Assembly (NCBI RefSeq): GCF_002835995.1
Contig: NZ_PJBZ01000052.1
Location: forward strand, 1-64,000
DNA length: 64,000 bases
Reading direction: 5' to 3'
Origin: Psychromonas sp. Urea-02u-13
Lineage (GTDB): Bacteria; Pseudomonadota; Gammaproteobacteria; Enterobacterales; Psychromonadaceae
Part shown: one piece after another, positions 19,724 to 30,216 of the stretch
How positions within the stretch are numbered: position 1 is the first letter of the stretch
How the letters are laid out: each line of letters begins with the position of its first letter
Notes under the pieces: generated by a model
Seen by the model: the letters and a program-made list of their open reading frames with translations, nothing else
Databases searched by the model: none
Told to the model about the DNA's origin: nothing
Translations under genes and position numbers: made by a program

Positions 19724-21753
19724 TTATTGGCTAATATCAGCTTGGTTTTTAAATAATATTTTACGCGTCCAAATTCCTTTTGCGGCTTGCTGCTGCGGGC
19801 TAAAACGCTGCCAAGTGTAATCATCTTTAATTTGTTGATGAATTAACTCAAAAGCCCCAACATCCTGATGGCGCTCTAAGATAACATAATTGACTTTATT
19901 TACTTGTAACCAGTCCGCAGAATTGGCTAATTTACCTTCATAAAAACGGCGAATATCATTGGTTGTATTCCAGACCTGTGGCACATCACCATGCCATGTA
20001 CGAAGGTGCGACGGCCAACCCAGTAAGATCGCTTTATTATTAAATAACGCATAAATACTGGAATTCATGTAAGCATTATCAGGCACGTTTTCTAATAAAA
20101 TACCAAAGGGCTGTGCTTGTAAATAATTAAACATATCACGATGACTGCCATCGCTCGTATACCAAGCATGCCCTTCAAGTTGACCCATTGCACTTTTGGT
20201 TGAATAAACCCAATGACGCGCAACATCGTAAGCATAAGCATTAACTAATAATAGAATCACCACCGTTGACCAACGGATCCACATTTTACTTGAACCCAAG
20301 CAAACGGCGCCTAATGAAACGATGCCACCGACGTAAATCCAGCCCCACCATTTCATCACAGTATTAGTGCGTAAGTATTTACCTTCCGTTGGATCGTCAA
20401 TGTAAATCATCTCAGAAACCAGCAACATAAAGGCAAAAGTGAGTGCAATCGTGATGCTCCACTTACGATATTTAGGCTCAAATAAACCCATCACAATTAA
20501 CAGTAATAACGGCCATAACAGCACCAAGAATCGTGAAATAGGGGTATGGTCAAGCCCTGTGACTAATTTTACAGGGGTGCTTAATGAGCCATTGGAAAAA
20601 TCGGTAAAGAAAGGATAAATAAGCATGCCAGCCAATAACGATAGACAACCCAACCCATCAATAACAAACCTTGCAGTGGAAAGGTCCAGGTATTAGTAAT
20701 CAACATCACAGGCACACTAAAACCAACGATTGCCTGAAGTAATTTAACTTTCAAACCCGACTCAATCGACGCTAATAATGCCAATGTAAATAGCAATAAA
20801 AAGAAACCGCCTAATGGGGGGTGATAATCACCGACAAAGAATTGGTAACCAAAATTCTCCATCGGTAATTCGCGAGCTTCCCAGCCTTTTTTAGGCAAGG
20901 TTTCAGGCAGAGTACCAGGAAAAATAGTGCGCGATAATGACGTCGCATTGTGTACGTCATCTAAGGTGACATCTTCTCGAGAACCCACAAAACGCGCGCT
21001 ATAAATAAGCATTTTAAAGGCATCGTGGGCTTGTCTTTGTTGATAACGCGTTTGCTCTTGTGCGCTGTCATCTTTAGCGGGCTCAACACCATTAAAGGCT
21101 AAATGCGCCAAAGGCGAGATACCTGTTCCGCCAAAGACCATCGTGGCAACAAGCAATATTTTAAGCGCGCGGCTTTTGATGAATTTACTGGCGAGTGACC
21201 AAGCAAGTGTAATGGTCAGCGAGGTAATAAGTGCAAAAGCGACGTTGTAAGTGGTGCCCGGATCAAAGCTTAAAATACGCCCAACTAATGCTGCTGCATA
21301 ATGTTGGAATGCATAATAGAAATCAAAGGCGTGTGGCGGGTTCCAGTTATCAATCGGTGGCAAGGTATTACCCGGTAAATAGTTACTGATAAAATACAGA
21401 TCAGTAATACGTTCCGATGATGGGTAAATAGTAGGGAAACTAAAGCGCCAAGCAAAACAGTAAAAGAAAGCTAAGCCAAATATGACTTCAGCACGCCAAA
21501 ACTGCGACTCATCTTTTTTGCCTTTGTTTTTATAAACGAGGTAAGCCGCAATACAACTGGTAAAAGGCCAAACCCAATTCAAGGTGCCTAAACCAACAAA
21601 GTGCTCAATAAAAAATAACACTAGGCACAATACAATAATGCCTGTTGAGCGCGATAAATGATTATCGGGTAAAAAACGATGTGTTGCTAATGTCAGTCCT
21701 GCGATGTTTAACCACAATAAACCTAGCGTCAGTACTAAATAGATAGTTTGCAT
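19724..21753 (-). pseudogene. DUF2298 (YYY) membrane protein, copy 1, frameshifted
   Basis: A large multi-pass protein of the DUF2298/YYY family, likely a GT-C glycosyltransferase. The N-terminal frame (21753 to 20581) runs to GLLLMGWVVYRYW and then ends in unrelated residues. The C-terminal frame (in phase from about 20640 to 19724) continues with LLAGMLIYPFFTDFSNGSL. Compared with the paralogue at 21763-23813, about 15 codons (KKSVHWKAVILGG region) are missing at the junction. A deletion, possibly between TATCG repeats, therefore both shortened and shifted the frame near 20620-20640. A family motif is retained: WNPPHAFDFYYAFQHY. Probably inactive. Confidence 0.75.
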
Positions 21754-21762
21754 AATTATTCC

Positions 21763-23813
21763 TTAATACCTAACGTTATGTTTTTGCATTTCAGGATCTT
21801 TCAAAACCCATAACCCATATTCATCATGGCCATATTTCTGAATGGTAACCCAATGATATTGCGAGTGAATACGAGAATGAATACGCTGACGAGTACTTTT
21901 GTCAGTGGCACGATGGGTATCATCTTTTGACCAGACAATATAAGTCACCCGATTTTGTAATAACCACTCAAGACTGTTATCTAGTTGCCCCTGATAAAAT
22001 GCTCTTGCATCACTGCCACGCTGATTGATAAACGCTGGGTGTCCTCGCCATTGTGATTCATGGGAATGCCAGCCAACCAATGATGATTTATTACTAAATA
22101 ATGCAAAGGTCGATGTTTTTCCGTAAGCAGCTTTATCCATACCTTCTAATACAACCCCATAAGGTGCTGAGATTAGATATTCTAAGGTCTGTTTTTTGAC
22201 TTGATCTTGAGTGAGGGAATAATCCCCTTTGAGCTTGCCGCGTGAAGGTTTGTCGGTTTTATTAAAATAATAAGCCAGCTCAAGCGCATAACTTGAAAGT
22301 GCCAGAAGTACCATGATATTGATTGCTCTGATAACACGACTTTTACTGGCCATTAATAAAGTGGAAAGCGAGACAACTACTGCAACTTGTAACCATGACC
22401 ACCATTTAAGCGTGGTATTAAAACGCTCATACAAATCGCCCATCGGATCATCTACAAAGAACAATTCAGAAGCGATTAAGAACACTGAGAACGTCGCCAC
22501 AAACAGCCAAATAAGCGGTTGTTTTTTACCCAAGTAAAGCCCAATAGACAGTAACAATAGCTGTGGCCAAAGTAGCAATAAACCAGACAGCATAGGAGTG
22601 TGATTTTCGCTGCTGACCCACTTAATTGATAACGCTAATGCACTACGCGTAAATTCATTTAAAAATGGCACCATTAAAAATAACGGAATCAAACCACCTA
22701 AAATAACCGCTTTCCAATGAACACTCTTTTTACTGATTAAGCGATAGGCTATCCAAGCAAAGACTAACATCGCTTGTAACGGTAAAACCCAGGTATTAGT
22801 TATCCACATCAACGGTCCGGTTGACACCAAAATAGCTTGGTAAGCCGCTTTTGTCGGAGGGGCGTTTGCGTTAACGGGGTGCGCGCGAGGTTGCTCAATC
22901 AATAAAATAGCAGTAATGGCAATTAGCACTAATAAGAAGCCACCAAGAGGCGGATGAAAATCCCCCTGCATGGTTAAATAACCAATGGTCTCAATAGGCA
23001 GGTCAGGGTTTTGTTGTGCTTTTACCCCCTCTTCAACGCCCATTAATGCTTTACCAAAATCCGTATTGACGTTTTTATCGTACATGCCAATAAAACGCAC
23101 GCTTGACCATAAACGACTCATAGACTCAAAACTTTGCCCACTGGCCTCTGTTGCATTGGCTTGATACATAAAAGGCACAAAGGCACTAATACCTGTACCG
23201 CCCATTACAATCGAGGTGACTAATAAAATACGAGGTAAATATTTTGTCGTTGCTAATGAAGCAATATTCCATACCAGACTCACCATAAAGGCGAGTAATA
23301 CCGCAAAAGCAACGTTATAGGTCATACCAATAGGCAGTGCTAACCAACGGCCAAGTAACGCGCCACAATAATGTTGGAATGCGTAATAATAGTTAAAGGT
23401 ATAAGGAGGGAGCCAGTTATCAACCGCAGGTAATGTTTGACCACTATAATAGTTACTCAAAAAGGCGAGGTCAGTAAGATCTTCCGATTGTCCGTTTATA
23501 TCGGGAAACGCCAAAGCAAACCATAAATAAGGCCGATAAAGAAAACTAATTCTGCACCGCTATATTGCTTTAATAGTGTTGTTTTGTTTTTTGAAATAAT
23601 AAATAGTGAGGCGATGGTGGTAATAGGCCATAACCAATTAAGGTTACCTAAACCAACAAAGTGTTCGATAAAAAATAGCGACAAGCAAATAAACAGTAAT
23701 CCACTTACTTTTGCCAGTGCATAGTTATTGACCCAACGTGTTGCCACTAGAGCTAACGCTGAAAAATTAATGGCAATAATCAGTACCATTAAAAAGATGA
23801 AAATTAGGTGCAT
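21763..23813 (-). pseudogene. DUF2298 (YYY) membrane protein, copy 2, frameshifted
   Basis: A tandem paralogue of the neighbour, with the same order of motifs (HFVGLGNLNWLWP, FLSNYYSGQTLPAVDNW, YYYAFQHYCGALLGR, MGGTGISAF). The first 105 codons end at WRFPI-stop, while the other frame picks up at LAFPDINGQSEDLTDL. The paralogue reads WRFSFPT here, so about seven bases were probably lost between two GCGTTT repeats near 23505-23515. Apart from this lesion the frame is open for 583 codons. A fresh pseudogene, or a sequence error. First gene of the leftward operon to gtrA. Confidence 0.75.
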
Positions 23814-24303
23814 AATACACTCCTTGTATTAGCAACACTCATATTAGCAAACAAGAACTACGCTAAGTTCCTGTTTTTTTTAATATAAACGCCTTATTTG
23901 CAAGATTAAAAGTTGAGGCACTATAACAAAATTTATCTGATCGAGATAAAAATTTACAGAGCAAGGTTAGATTCTTTGAGTGATTTAACATATCACCCCT
24001 ACGAAACGGTCATTTCGTCTACCAATAAAGAGATATGAATAAAAAAACATCTGCCATTGCTTATACTTTAAGCGTGTCCTATTTCACAAAAAGGGACTGT
24101 TGGTAGGTTACCTAAATCTCATTTTGTTAAAGAAATTAACGTAATCACTGAAATTAGCTTACAATACGTTTGCTTTTTTAGGGATGATTAATAGAGTAGG
24201 CAAATTGGCCAATAAGCTGATTTTGTTAACTACTGGGGCACTCTAAAAAGGTCGATTTAGTAATTCTTTATTTATTCCTATTTACCTTTGAGGTTATTTT
24301 ATT
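23814..24303. promoter_or_regulatory. Divergent promoter region, DUF2298 operon / RRM gene
   Basis: About 490 bp without a gene. It contains a hairpin TTATCTGATCGAGATAA (23931-23947) and a palindrome ATTGGCCAAT near 24206. The RRM gene may have a long leader, but I cannot place its promoter. Confidence 0.4.
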
Positions 24304-24780
24304 ATGAAGTCAAACACTTCAATCTTGCTTTCTATCGCGGTTGCGATTTTAGGTTACATCATTATTGCTGTTGCAGGCTTAGCACTTCCAGTTGAAGTTT
24401 CATTTGCAATTGGCGCTATCGCTACAGGTCTCGCGATCCAATTCATCAAAACAGGCAAATCTACAAGCTCAACGAGCAGTAGTGCACCTGAAGGTGATTT
24501 TGCGACAACAACGCTTTACGTTGGTAACTTACCTTACCGTGCAAATGAGATGGCAATACGCACTCTTTTTGCAGAACAAGGAAAAGTACTTTCAGTGCGT
24601 TTAATGAAAGACAAACATACGGGAAAACGCCGTGGTTTTGGTTTTGTTGAAATGCCAGAGAAAGACGCAGAAAAAGCGATTATCGTATTAAATGAGAAAG
24701 AGTTTCAAGACCGCTCATTAAAAGTACGCGAAGCAAATGAACGCGCTCCACGTTCTGAGCAACAAGATGCTGAAATTTAA
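24304..24780 (+). CDS. Membrane-anchored RRM RNA-binding protein
   Basis: 158 residues. Two hydrophobic segments (about 6-28 and 31-49) precede a serine-rich linker and one RNA-recognition motif (about 68-145), with RNP2 LYVGNLPY (71-78) and RNP1 RRGFGFVEM (109-117). The RRM should bind single-stranded RNA; the membrane hairpin would tether it to the inner membrane with the RRM in the cytoplasm. Such proteins occur in marine gammaproteobacteria, function unclear; a cold-related role is only a guess. A monocistronic unit with its own terminator. Confidence 0.9.
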   Translation: MKSNTSILLSIAVAILGYIIIAVAGLALPVEVSFAIGAIATGLAIQFIKTGKSTSSTSSSAPEGDFATTTLYVGNLPYRANEMAIRTLFAEQGKVLSVRLMKDKHTGKRRGFGFVEMPEKDAEKAIIVLNEKEFQDRSLKVREANERAPRSEQQDAEI

Positions 24781-24800
24781 CCTTTAACTTTTGAAAGGTT
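24779..24800 (+). other. Small hairpin after the RRM gene
   Basis: AACCTTT and AAAGGTT arms directly overlapping the stop codon; it may protect the 3' end or help the terminator that follows. Confidence 0.4.
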
Positions 24801-24815
24801 ATAAGGTTAAATGAT

Positions 24816-24839
24816 AAACGCCCTACTGGGCGTTTTTTT
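24816..24839 (+). terminator. Terminator of the RRM gene
   Basis: AAACGCCC-TACT-GGGCGTTTTTTT, a compact GC-rich hairpin with a seven-T tail. Confidence 0.92.
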
Positions 24840-24896
24840 ATGCCTAAAATATAATATATCTCGGATACGCCAATCTACATATGAATTCTACAACGT

Positions 24897-25242
24897 ATAT
24901 ACTCGTTACCAATCAAGGTGCTTTGTTCAGTCGCTAGCTCGCTTCTTATCGAACTATGGCAAGGCAAGACGCAACATGATGACCTTTCGAGCAATTAACT
25001 GCGTTAATTCTCTATCGGTAGAATGAAATAAAATACTTTCATTCTTTAATGGCTAGCCCTTATCAAATGTTGCAACGCAGAATTTGTTTCCGAGCTAGCG
25101 ACCCGTAGGGCAAGCGATGAGGCAAACACCTTCGTTGTTAGGAAGTATTGATTGAACCAGTTAGACCTTCAACTTCCTGCCTAAAATCTGTTCACCTCAT
25201 CACTTGCTGAACTTTGCAACTTGAATGGTGACGGGTATAATT
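24897..25242 (+). mobile_element. Inverted-repeat element family C, copy 1 (about 346 bp)
   Basis: Nearly identical, in opposite orientation, to 51129-51472. Ends are an imperfect inverted repeat of TTATACCCGTYACC (ATACTCGTTACC on the left, GGTGACGGGTATAA on the right). A central hairpin contains GAATGAAA / TTTCATTC arms. It encodes no transposase; a non-autonomous MITE. Confidence 0.88.
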
Positions 25243-25367
25243 ATATCAATTCCACTAACTAACTGATCAATCTTACTGGTTAAAAGAAGCTATTTCCGCG
25301 TTGCAAGTTTTGTAAAGGGAACAACCATTAATCATTAATCATTAAATTAATGGAATTGGTATTATAA
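25241..25367. mobile_element. Inverted-repeat element family D (about 127 bp)
   Basis: Bounded by TTATATCAATTCCACTAA on the left and TTAATGGAATTGGTATTATAA on the right, which are imperfect inverted repeats. It abuts the family C copy, so one element inserted next to or into the other. Confidence 0.6.
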
Positions 25368-25729
25368 TAATTTTTTAGTGAATAGAGGTTATTGATGAAA
25401 TAATTTCAATGTAAGCTAGTAGGTAGATTAAGCGTAACAAACATATATTATATCAACGCATGCAAGTCAGTTGAAATGTGATAATGAGCCACTCGCTATT
25501 TATTTAAACATCTGATAAACAACGCCAAATTGTAGCAACAAGCAAATTACTCTAGAGTAAAATCACGTAGGCATTGCTCTATGTGATTAAATCAATTGAC
25601 TGCCCATCGTTTTATACCCTTATAAATACTAGCGAACAATTAGTTTACAACCTTACCCTTCAATCTCATTTTATCTAAAATTGCACTAAACTAAACGGTA
25701 ATCACTTGTGCTTTTACAAAGGTATTCTT
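25368..25729. other. AT-rich region upstream of the antiporter gene
   Basis: About 360 bp with no gene; probably contains the antiporter promoter. Nothing further is recognisable. Confidence 0.4.
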
Positions 25730-28213
25730 ATGCATATTGATAGCAGTATTCTGGTGTTAATGTTTGTCATACTATCGTTGTTATTAGGTGCAATAGTAAA
25801 GTCGTTGCCTAAAATACTCACCTCTCCTTATAGCGTTGTGTTGCTTTTAATCGGTCTTGCTTTTGGTTTATATAATCGTAGCTTTCACATCACAGAAAAC
25901 ATCCCTGCTTTACAATATGCGTTAACGCAACTCGCAGCTATCGATCCTCACCTTATTTTATTGCTGTTTTTACCTACGCTTATTTTTGAATCTGCGTTTG
26001 CAATGGAAACCCACCTGTTTAAACGTATGTTCAGCCAAATTGCAATTCTTGCTATCCCAGGGTTGATTTTAACCACTTGCTTAACCGCTCTATTGGCTTA
26101 TTATTTTTTCCCCTGGCAATGGTCATGGACAGTTTGTTTTCTATTTGGTGCACTGATTAGCGCCACCGACCCAGTGGCAGTGGTTTCATTGTTAAAAGAG
26201 GTAAGCTCTCGTAAACGTTTAGAAACATTAATTGAGGGGGAATCTTTGCTTAATGATGGTACAGCTATTGTATTATTCACCCTATTTTATGGCATGTTGA
26301 GCCTTGGCGGTAATGGCTCATTTAGCTTTATCAGTATCTCCATAAGTTTTTTTGAAGTGGTTTTACTCGGTTTATTTATTGGCGGAGCAATAGGGGCAAT
26401 AATATTATTTTGGATAGGCCGTTTGTTTAATCAACCAATGATTGAAATAACACTGACCATCTCAGGTGCTTACCTTGCTTATTTCATTGCTGAAAATCTA
26501 TTTCATGTTTCCGGAGTGGTTTCTGTTGTTACCCTAGCGCTATTATTAGCAAGTATCGGGCGTACCCGAATATCCCCAGAAGTCGCCGGTTTTCTTCATC
26601 ATTTCTGGCAAATGATGGCACATATCGCTAATACTTTAATCTTTATATTAGTGGGTATTATTATCGCATCACGTATTCGCCTCGATGTCTTAGAATGGTG
26701 GTTCACCTTAGGTGGATTATATTTTGCTATTCAATTTATTCGTGCAATCTCTGTTTTCACCTTTATGCCTTTATTAAAAAGAATCGGCATTGGCATTAAC
26801 AAAGCAAAAGCGTTGGTATTAATTTGGGGCGGATTACGTGGTGCCGTTTCGTTAGCTTTAGCATTAATCATTGCCCAAGATAATATGATTAATAAAGAGG
26901 TCGGAGATCAGATCCTATTTCTAACTGCAGGTATTGTGGTGTTAACTATTGTGATTAACTCCAGTAGCATGACCTTACTACTAAAAATATTAGGTTTAGA
27001 TAAGTTACCACCCGCTAAGCAAGCAAGTCTTGAAAAAGCACAATTAACTATTAAAAAACGTCTATTAACCACGCTACCAACGCTCAAAGAAAATGAGTTT
27101 TTACAACGTGCAAATTGGCCAAAATTAGATAAAGAGCTTGTTTCTTTTAGAGATAATACAGGTAATAAAAAAACAGCGAATGAACAATCACAATCCAAAG
27201 CACTAACACAAGGAGACCAATCCATTGCCTTTAAGCGTCGCTTATTAGAGATAGAGCGACAATTTTATTGGTCGAAATTCAAACAAGGCTCACTAACGGG
27301 CCTTGCCACAAAACAATTGGTGAGCGCAGTTGAAACAGCCCTTGATGGCACACCACAAATGTCACCTCGCCAGAGCTTGTTTGACTTTTGGAAGACGCCA
27401 GCTTATTTGCGACTATTTAACCATATTCCATGCCTAAACCGCGTTATTGTATACCTTTCTTTTGAACGCTTAGCACTCAGTTATGATACGGCTCGTGGAT
27501 TTGTGCAAGCACAACAGGAGATACAAAAACACTTACAGGTACTCTCTCCTTCAGCAACTGAAACAGATCTAGTTGGACAGGAAATCGAAAATAACAAAAA
27601 CCAAACTCGTTTACACATCAAACAACTACGTGACAATTTCCCAGACCTTTCCTACAGCTTAGAAACCCATAGTGCACACAGATTAATGCTTAACTTGGAA
27701 CGCGTTTATTTGGCAGAACTAATTGATGAGGGGGTATTAGATGTAAGCGAAGCGGATAAATTAATGCAGGAGATAGAGTACAAGCTAGCTCATCTGCATC
27801 AACAGCCACATCGTGTAAGCATTAATGAGATAAATAATCAGATAAAATCAATACCCTGGGCAAAAGGGATAAAAACAAGTAGCTTAACCGCCCTTGCCAA
27901 ACTGGCTAAACGGCAAATTTATAACGATGGAGAGCTTATATTTAGACAAAATAACGTGGCAACAAGCGTTGCTCTTTTGCTACATGGGCATGTTGAATTA
28001 ACCTCTATCTCACAAGGGCTAGTTATCAACAGTGGTGAACTCTTAGGGTTATATGCATTTTTAAGTGGTCGTCACCCATGTAGCGCTAAAGCACTCACTC
28101 CAGTGGAACTTATTTGGTTTGACATTCAAAAATTACAAAAAATAATTGCTAAAGATAAGCACCTAGGGGAACTGTTCGCTCAAAAAATTGAGCAAGAGGC
28201 AGAGTACAAATAA
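25730..28213 (+). CDS. CPA1 sodium/proton antiporter with C-terminal cyclic-nucleotide-binding domain
   Basis: Secondary cation/proton exchanger of the NhaP/CPA1 family, 827 residues. The membrane domain (about 1-410) has 12 or so segments with the ion-site motif [14 protein letters not shown] and [14 protein letters not shown], and the later [14 protein letters not shown] helical cytoplasmic region (about 415-720) follows, then a cNMP-binding-like beta domain (about 725-825, [24 protein letters not shown]). I place the start at ATG 25730, with AAAGG seven bases upstream, rather than the in-frame TTG at 25706. Regulation by a ligand is inferred from the cNMP domain. Function may be pH or salt homeostasis. 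Confidence 0.92.
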   Translation: MHIDSSILVLMFVILSLLLGAIVKSLPKILTSPYSVVLLLIGLAFGLYNRSFHITENIPALQYALTQLAAIDPHLILLLFLPTLIFESAFAMETHLFKRMFSQIAILAIPGLILTTCLTALLAYYFFPWQWSWTVCFLFGALISATDPVAVVSLLKEVSSRKRLETLIEGESLLNDGTAIVLFTLFYGMLSLGGNGSFSFISISISFFEVVLLGLFIGGAIGAIILFWIGRLFNQPMIEITLTISGAYLAYFIAENLFHVSGVVSVVTLALLLASIGRTRISPEVAGFLHHFWQMMAHIANTLIFILVGIIIASRIRLDVLEWWFTLGGLYFAIQFIRAISVFTFMPLLKRIGIGINKAKALVLIWGGLRGAVSLALALIIAQDNMINKEVGDQILFLTAGIVVLTIVINSSSMTLLLKILGLDKLPPAKQASLEKAQLTIKKRLLTTLPTLKENEFLQRANWPKLDKELVSFRDNTGNKKTANEQSQSKALTQGDQSIAFKRRLLEIERQFYWSKFKQGSLTGLATKQLVSAVETALDGTPQMSPRQSLFDFWKTPAYLRLFNHIPCLNRVIVYLSFERLALSYDTARGFVQAQQEIQKHLQVLSPSATETDLVGQEIENNKNQTRLHIKQLRDNFPDLSYSLETHSAHRLMLNLERVYLAELIDEGVLDVSEADKLMQEIEYKLAHLHQQPHRVSINEINNQIKSIPWAKGIKTSSLTALAKLAKRQIYNDGELIFRQNNVATSVALLLHGHVELTSISQGLVINSGELLGLYAFLSGRHPCSAKALTPVELIWFDIQKLQKIIAKDKHLGELFAQKIEQEAEYK

Positions 28214-28224
28214 CCTCTACCTCT

Positions 28225-28545
28225 CTGAACAGAAAGTGTTTGTTTTGCTAAATAAATTAAAAATGCAAACTCTCTTGCGGTATCTTCAAAGAGCTTGAAG
28301 CGCCCTGATTTTCCGCCGTGTCCTGATTCCATATCGGTGTATAAAAGTAGTTGATTATCATCGGTTTTCAGCTCACGTAACTTAGCAACCCACTTAGCAA
28401 CCTCCCTGTATTGTACTTGTGAATCATGCAATGCTGTGGTCACTAAAATATTAGAGCGAATGAAAAACTTATTTTGGAAGTGATCAATGCTGTATTCATG
28501 ATCTCGCTGACGTGCTAAAAAAGGCACATAATCTTCTGGGCAAAA
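28225..28545 (-). pseudogene. Internally deleted duplicate of the oligopeptidase B gene
   Basis: Joins two parts of the nearby ptrB: residues [16 protein letters not shown] to the FIRSN region, then directly [14 protein letters not shown] to the C-terminus ([16 protein letters not shown]). The missing piece corresponds to 30424-31396 of ptrB, 972 bp or exactly 324 codons. Both ends carry AATATT, a likely recombination point. The catalytic serine is in the deleted part. The ptrB stop codon is lost, so the frame runs on into the antiporter 3' end. No start or promoter is evident. Confidence 0.88.
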
Positions 28546-28641
28546 GTTATATGCAGTTTGTTACACTAATGCACAAAATCATTGTGCCTCGTTCTATCAT
28601 TCGAGCTGAGACAGCTAAATAAGGTATAAAAAATCCTAAAT

Positions 28642-29454
28642 ATGAAAGCACTCATTAATACAATTAACACTTTAGAAACGGGCAATAACCCACTCCCCTT
28701 TTCTATCTACTCTTCAACTAAAGAGCAGAATTTATTAAATGTTCCCGTCATCAAACCTTTATTAATTGCCATACTCAGTGGTGATAAACAGCTGGGTGAA
28801 GATACAGATATCACTTGTACAGCAGGCGAATTTGTATTTTTATCCAACACAGCTTCGGTCAACATGCGCAACATTCCTAAACAAAATTCCTACCATGCTT
28901 TATTAATCGAATTCGATTACCAAGACTTTGAAAATTTACAAATTAATAGCGCTAATGAAGCGACACTTTGTATTGGTGATATCACCGAAACGCTGGCCAA
29001 GTGCTTAGAGCAATTTGTCGAATGGTCTGCTTGGGCACCCGTCGAATTATGGCCTTTACGCAGAAAAGAGATCCTGCAATTACTCTGTCATATGGGTCAT
29101 AAAGAAATTTTATCAATGGCCACAGATACTAACCTTGCACATCAAGTTCACGCTTTTTTCAGTGACCAATTGGCGCATTCTGGCACACTCTCCTCAGAGT
29201 ATATTTGTCATCAACTGGCGATGAGCGAATCAACATTACGGCGCAAGCTAAAATCACAAAACACCACAGCGCAAGAGATAAAAGATCAAGCCAGATTGGG
29301 TCTTGGCTTACACCTTTTACAATCAACGCATGATGCCATTGGCCTGATTGCTGACCAATGTGGATATCAGTCTCAATCGCGTTTCACAGAGCGCTTTAAA
29401 GCTTTATTTGGATTAACTCCCTCTGAGCTTAGAAAAACAAAATTGACGGATTAG
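28642..29454 (+). CDS. AraC family transcriptional regulator
   Basis: 270 residues. The C-terminal double helix-turn-helix (about 165-266) has the family pattern LAMSESTLRRKL, then IGLIADQCGYQSQSRFTERF, ending GLTPSELRK. The N-terminal half is a variable ligand or dimerisation domain. It lies with the PEBP gene between ptrB and the ptrB fragment and may control the PEBP gene 100 bp downstream; the target is unknown. Confidence 0.92.
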   Translation: MKALINTINTLETGNNPLPFSIYSSTKEQNLLNVPVIKPLLIAILSGDKQLGEDTDITCTAGEFVFLSNTASVNMRNIPKQNSYHALLIEFDYQDFENLQINSANEATLCIGDITETLAKCLEQFVEWSAWAPVELWPLRRKEILQLLCHMGHKEILSMATDTNLAHQVHAFFSDQLAHSGTLSSEYICHQLAMSESTLRRKLKSQNTTAQEIKDQARLGLGLHLLQSTHDAIGLIADQCGYQSQSRFTERFKALFGLTPSELRKTKLTD

Positions 29455-29551
29455 GGCGAAAAGATGAACGCTTAGGCGCTAAACACAAAGAATAGAAAGG
29501 GTAAAATAGTCACTCAATTAACCAAGCAAGCCACCATTAATAGGGATTATT

Positions 29552-30109
29552 ATGCGCCAATCATTGAAAATACTTTCTGCTTTATCACTTAGCCTTTCTG
29601 TTTCAGCCTTTGCTGGGTCTTTAACCCTTTCTAGCCAAGATATTAGCCAAGGTGAACTCATGGATAAAAACCAAGAGTTTGTAGGTTTTGGCTGCTCAGG
29701 TGGTAATTTATCACCGCAGCTAACATGGGAAAATGCACCTAAAAACACTAAAAGCTTTGCTATCACAGCTTATGATCACGATGCGCCAACAGGCAGTGGT
29801 TGGTGGCACTGGCAAGTTGTAAATATTCCCTCTAACGTCAGTACGTTAGGAAGTAATGCAGGCAGTACAACAGAAAATTTATTACCCGCTGGTAGTGTGC
29901 AAATTCAGAATGATTATGGAAGCAGAGGTTTTGGCGGTGCTTGCCCACCAGCAGGACACGGAGTACATCATTATCAATTTACTATTCATGCACTTTCCGT
30001 TGAAAAACTTGAGCTACCCGATAATGCTTCGGGTGCATTAGCCGGTTATATGATCAATGCAAACAGCATTGAATCAAGCACCATTGAATCTCTCTACAAA
30101 CGGGATTAA
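29552..30109 (+). CDS. Exported YbhB/YbcL-type PEBP family protein
   Basis: 185 residues with a signal peptide (about 1-21, VSAFAG). The phosphatidylethanolamine-binding-protein fold is shown by NLSPQLTWENAP, AITAYDHDAPTGSGWWHW and GFGGACPPAGHGVHHYQF. Family members in E. coli are YbhB (cytosolic) and YbcL (periplasmic); the ligand is not known. Monocistronic, with a strong terminator after it. Confidence 0.93.
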   Translation: MRQSLKILSALSLSLSVSAFAGSLTLSSQDISQGELMDKNQEFVGFGCSGGNLSPQLTWENAPKNTKSFAITAYDHDAPTGSGWWHWQVVNIPSNVSTLGSNAGSTTENLLPAGSVQIQNDYGSRGFGGACPPAGHGVHHYQFTIHALSVEKLELPDNASGALAGYMINANSIESSTIESLYKRD

Positions 30110-30145
30110 ATATTAGCGTCGATTAAATTTTTCCTCGCCTATAAA

Positions 30146-30188
30146 AAAGTAGGGGCAATATAAATACTATTTATATTGCCCCTACTTT
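30146..30188. terminator. Long bidirectional terminator hairpin
   Basis: A perfect 21-bp inverted repeat (AAAGTAGGGGCAATATAAATA and its complement) with a one-base centre, between the convergent PEBP gene and ptrB. A- and T-runs flank it. Confidence 0.88.
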
Positions 30189-30216
30189 AATCAACAACTT
30201 AACCTCTATGTTAAGA

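Noticed and set aside
24811-25026. 71-codon frame after the RRM gene
   Set aside because: Begins in a terminator hairpin and runs into element C.
28180-28527. Functional 115-residue peptidase gene
   Set aside because: It is an internally deleted ptrB copy lacking the catalytic serine, with a lost stop codon.
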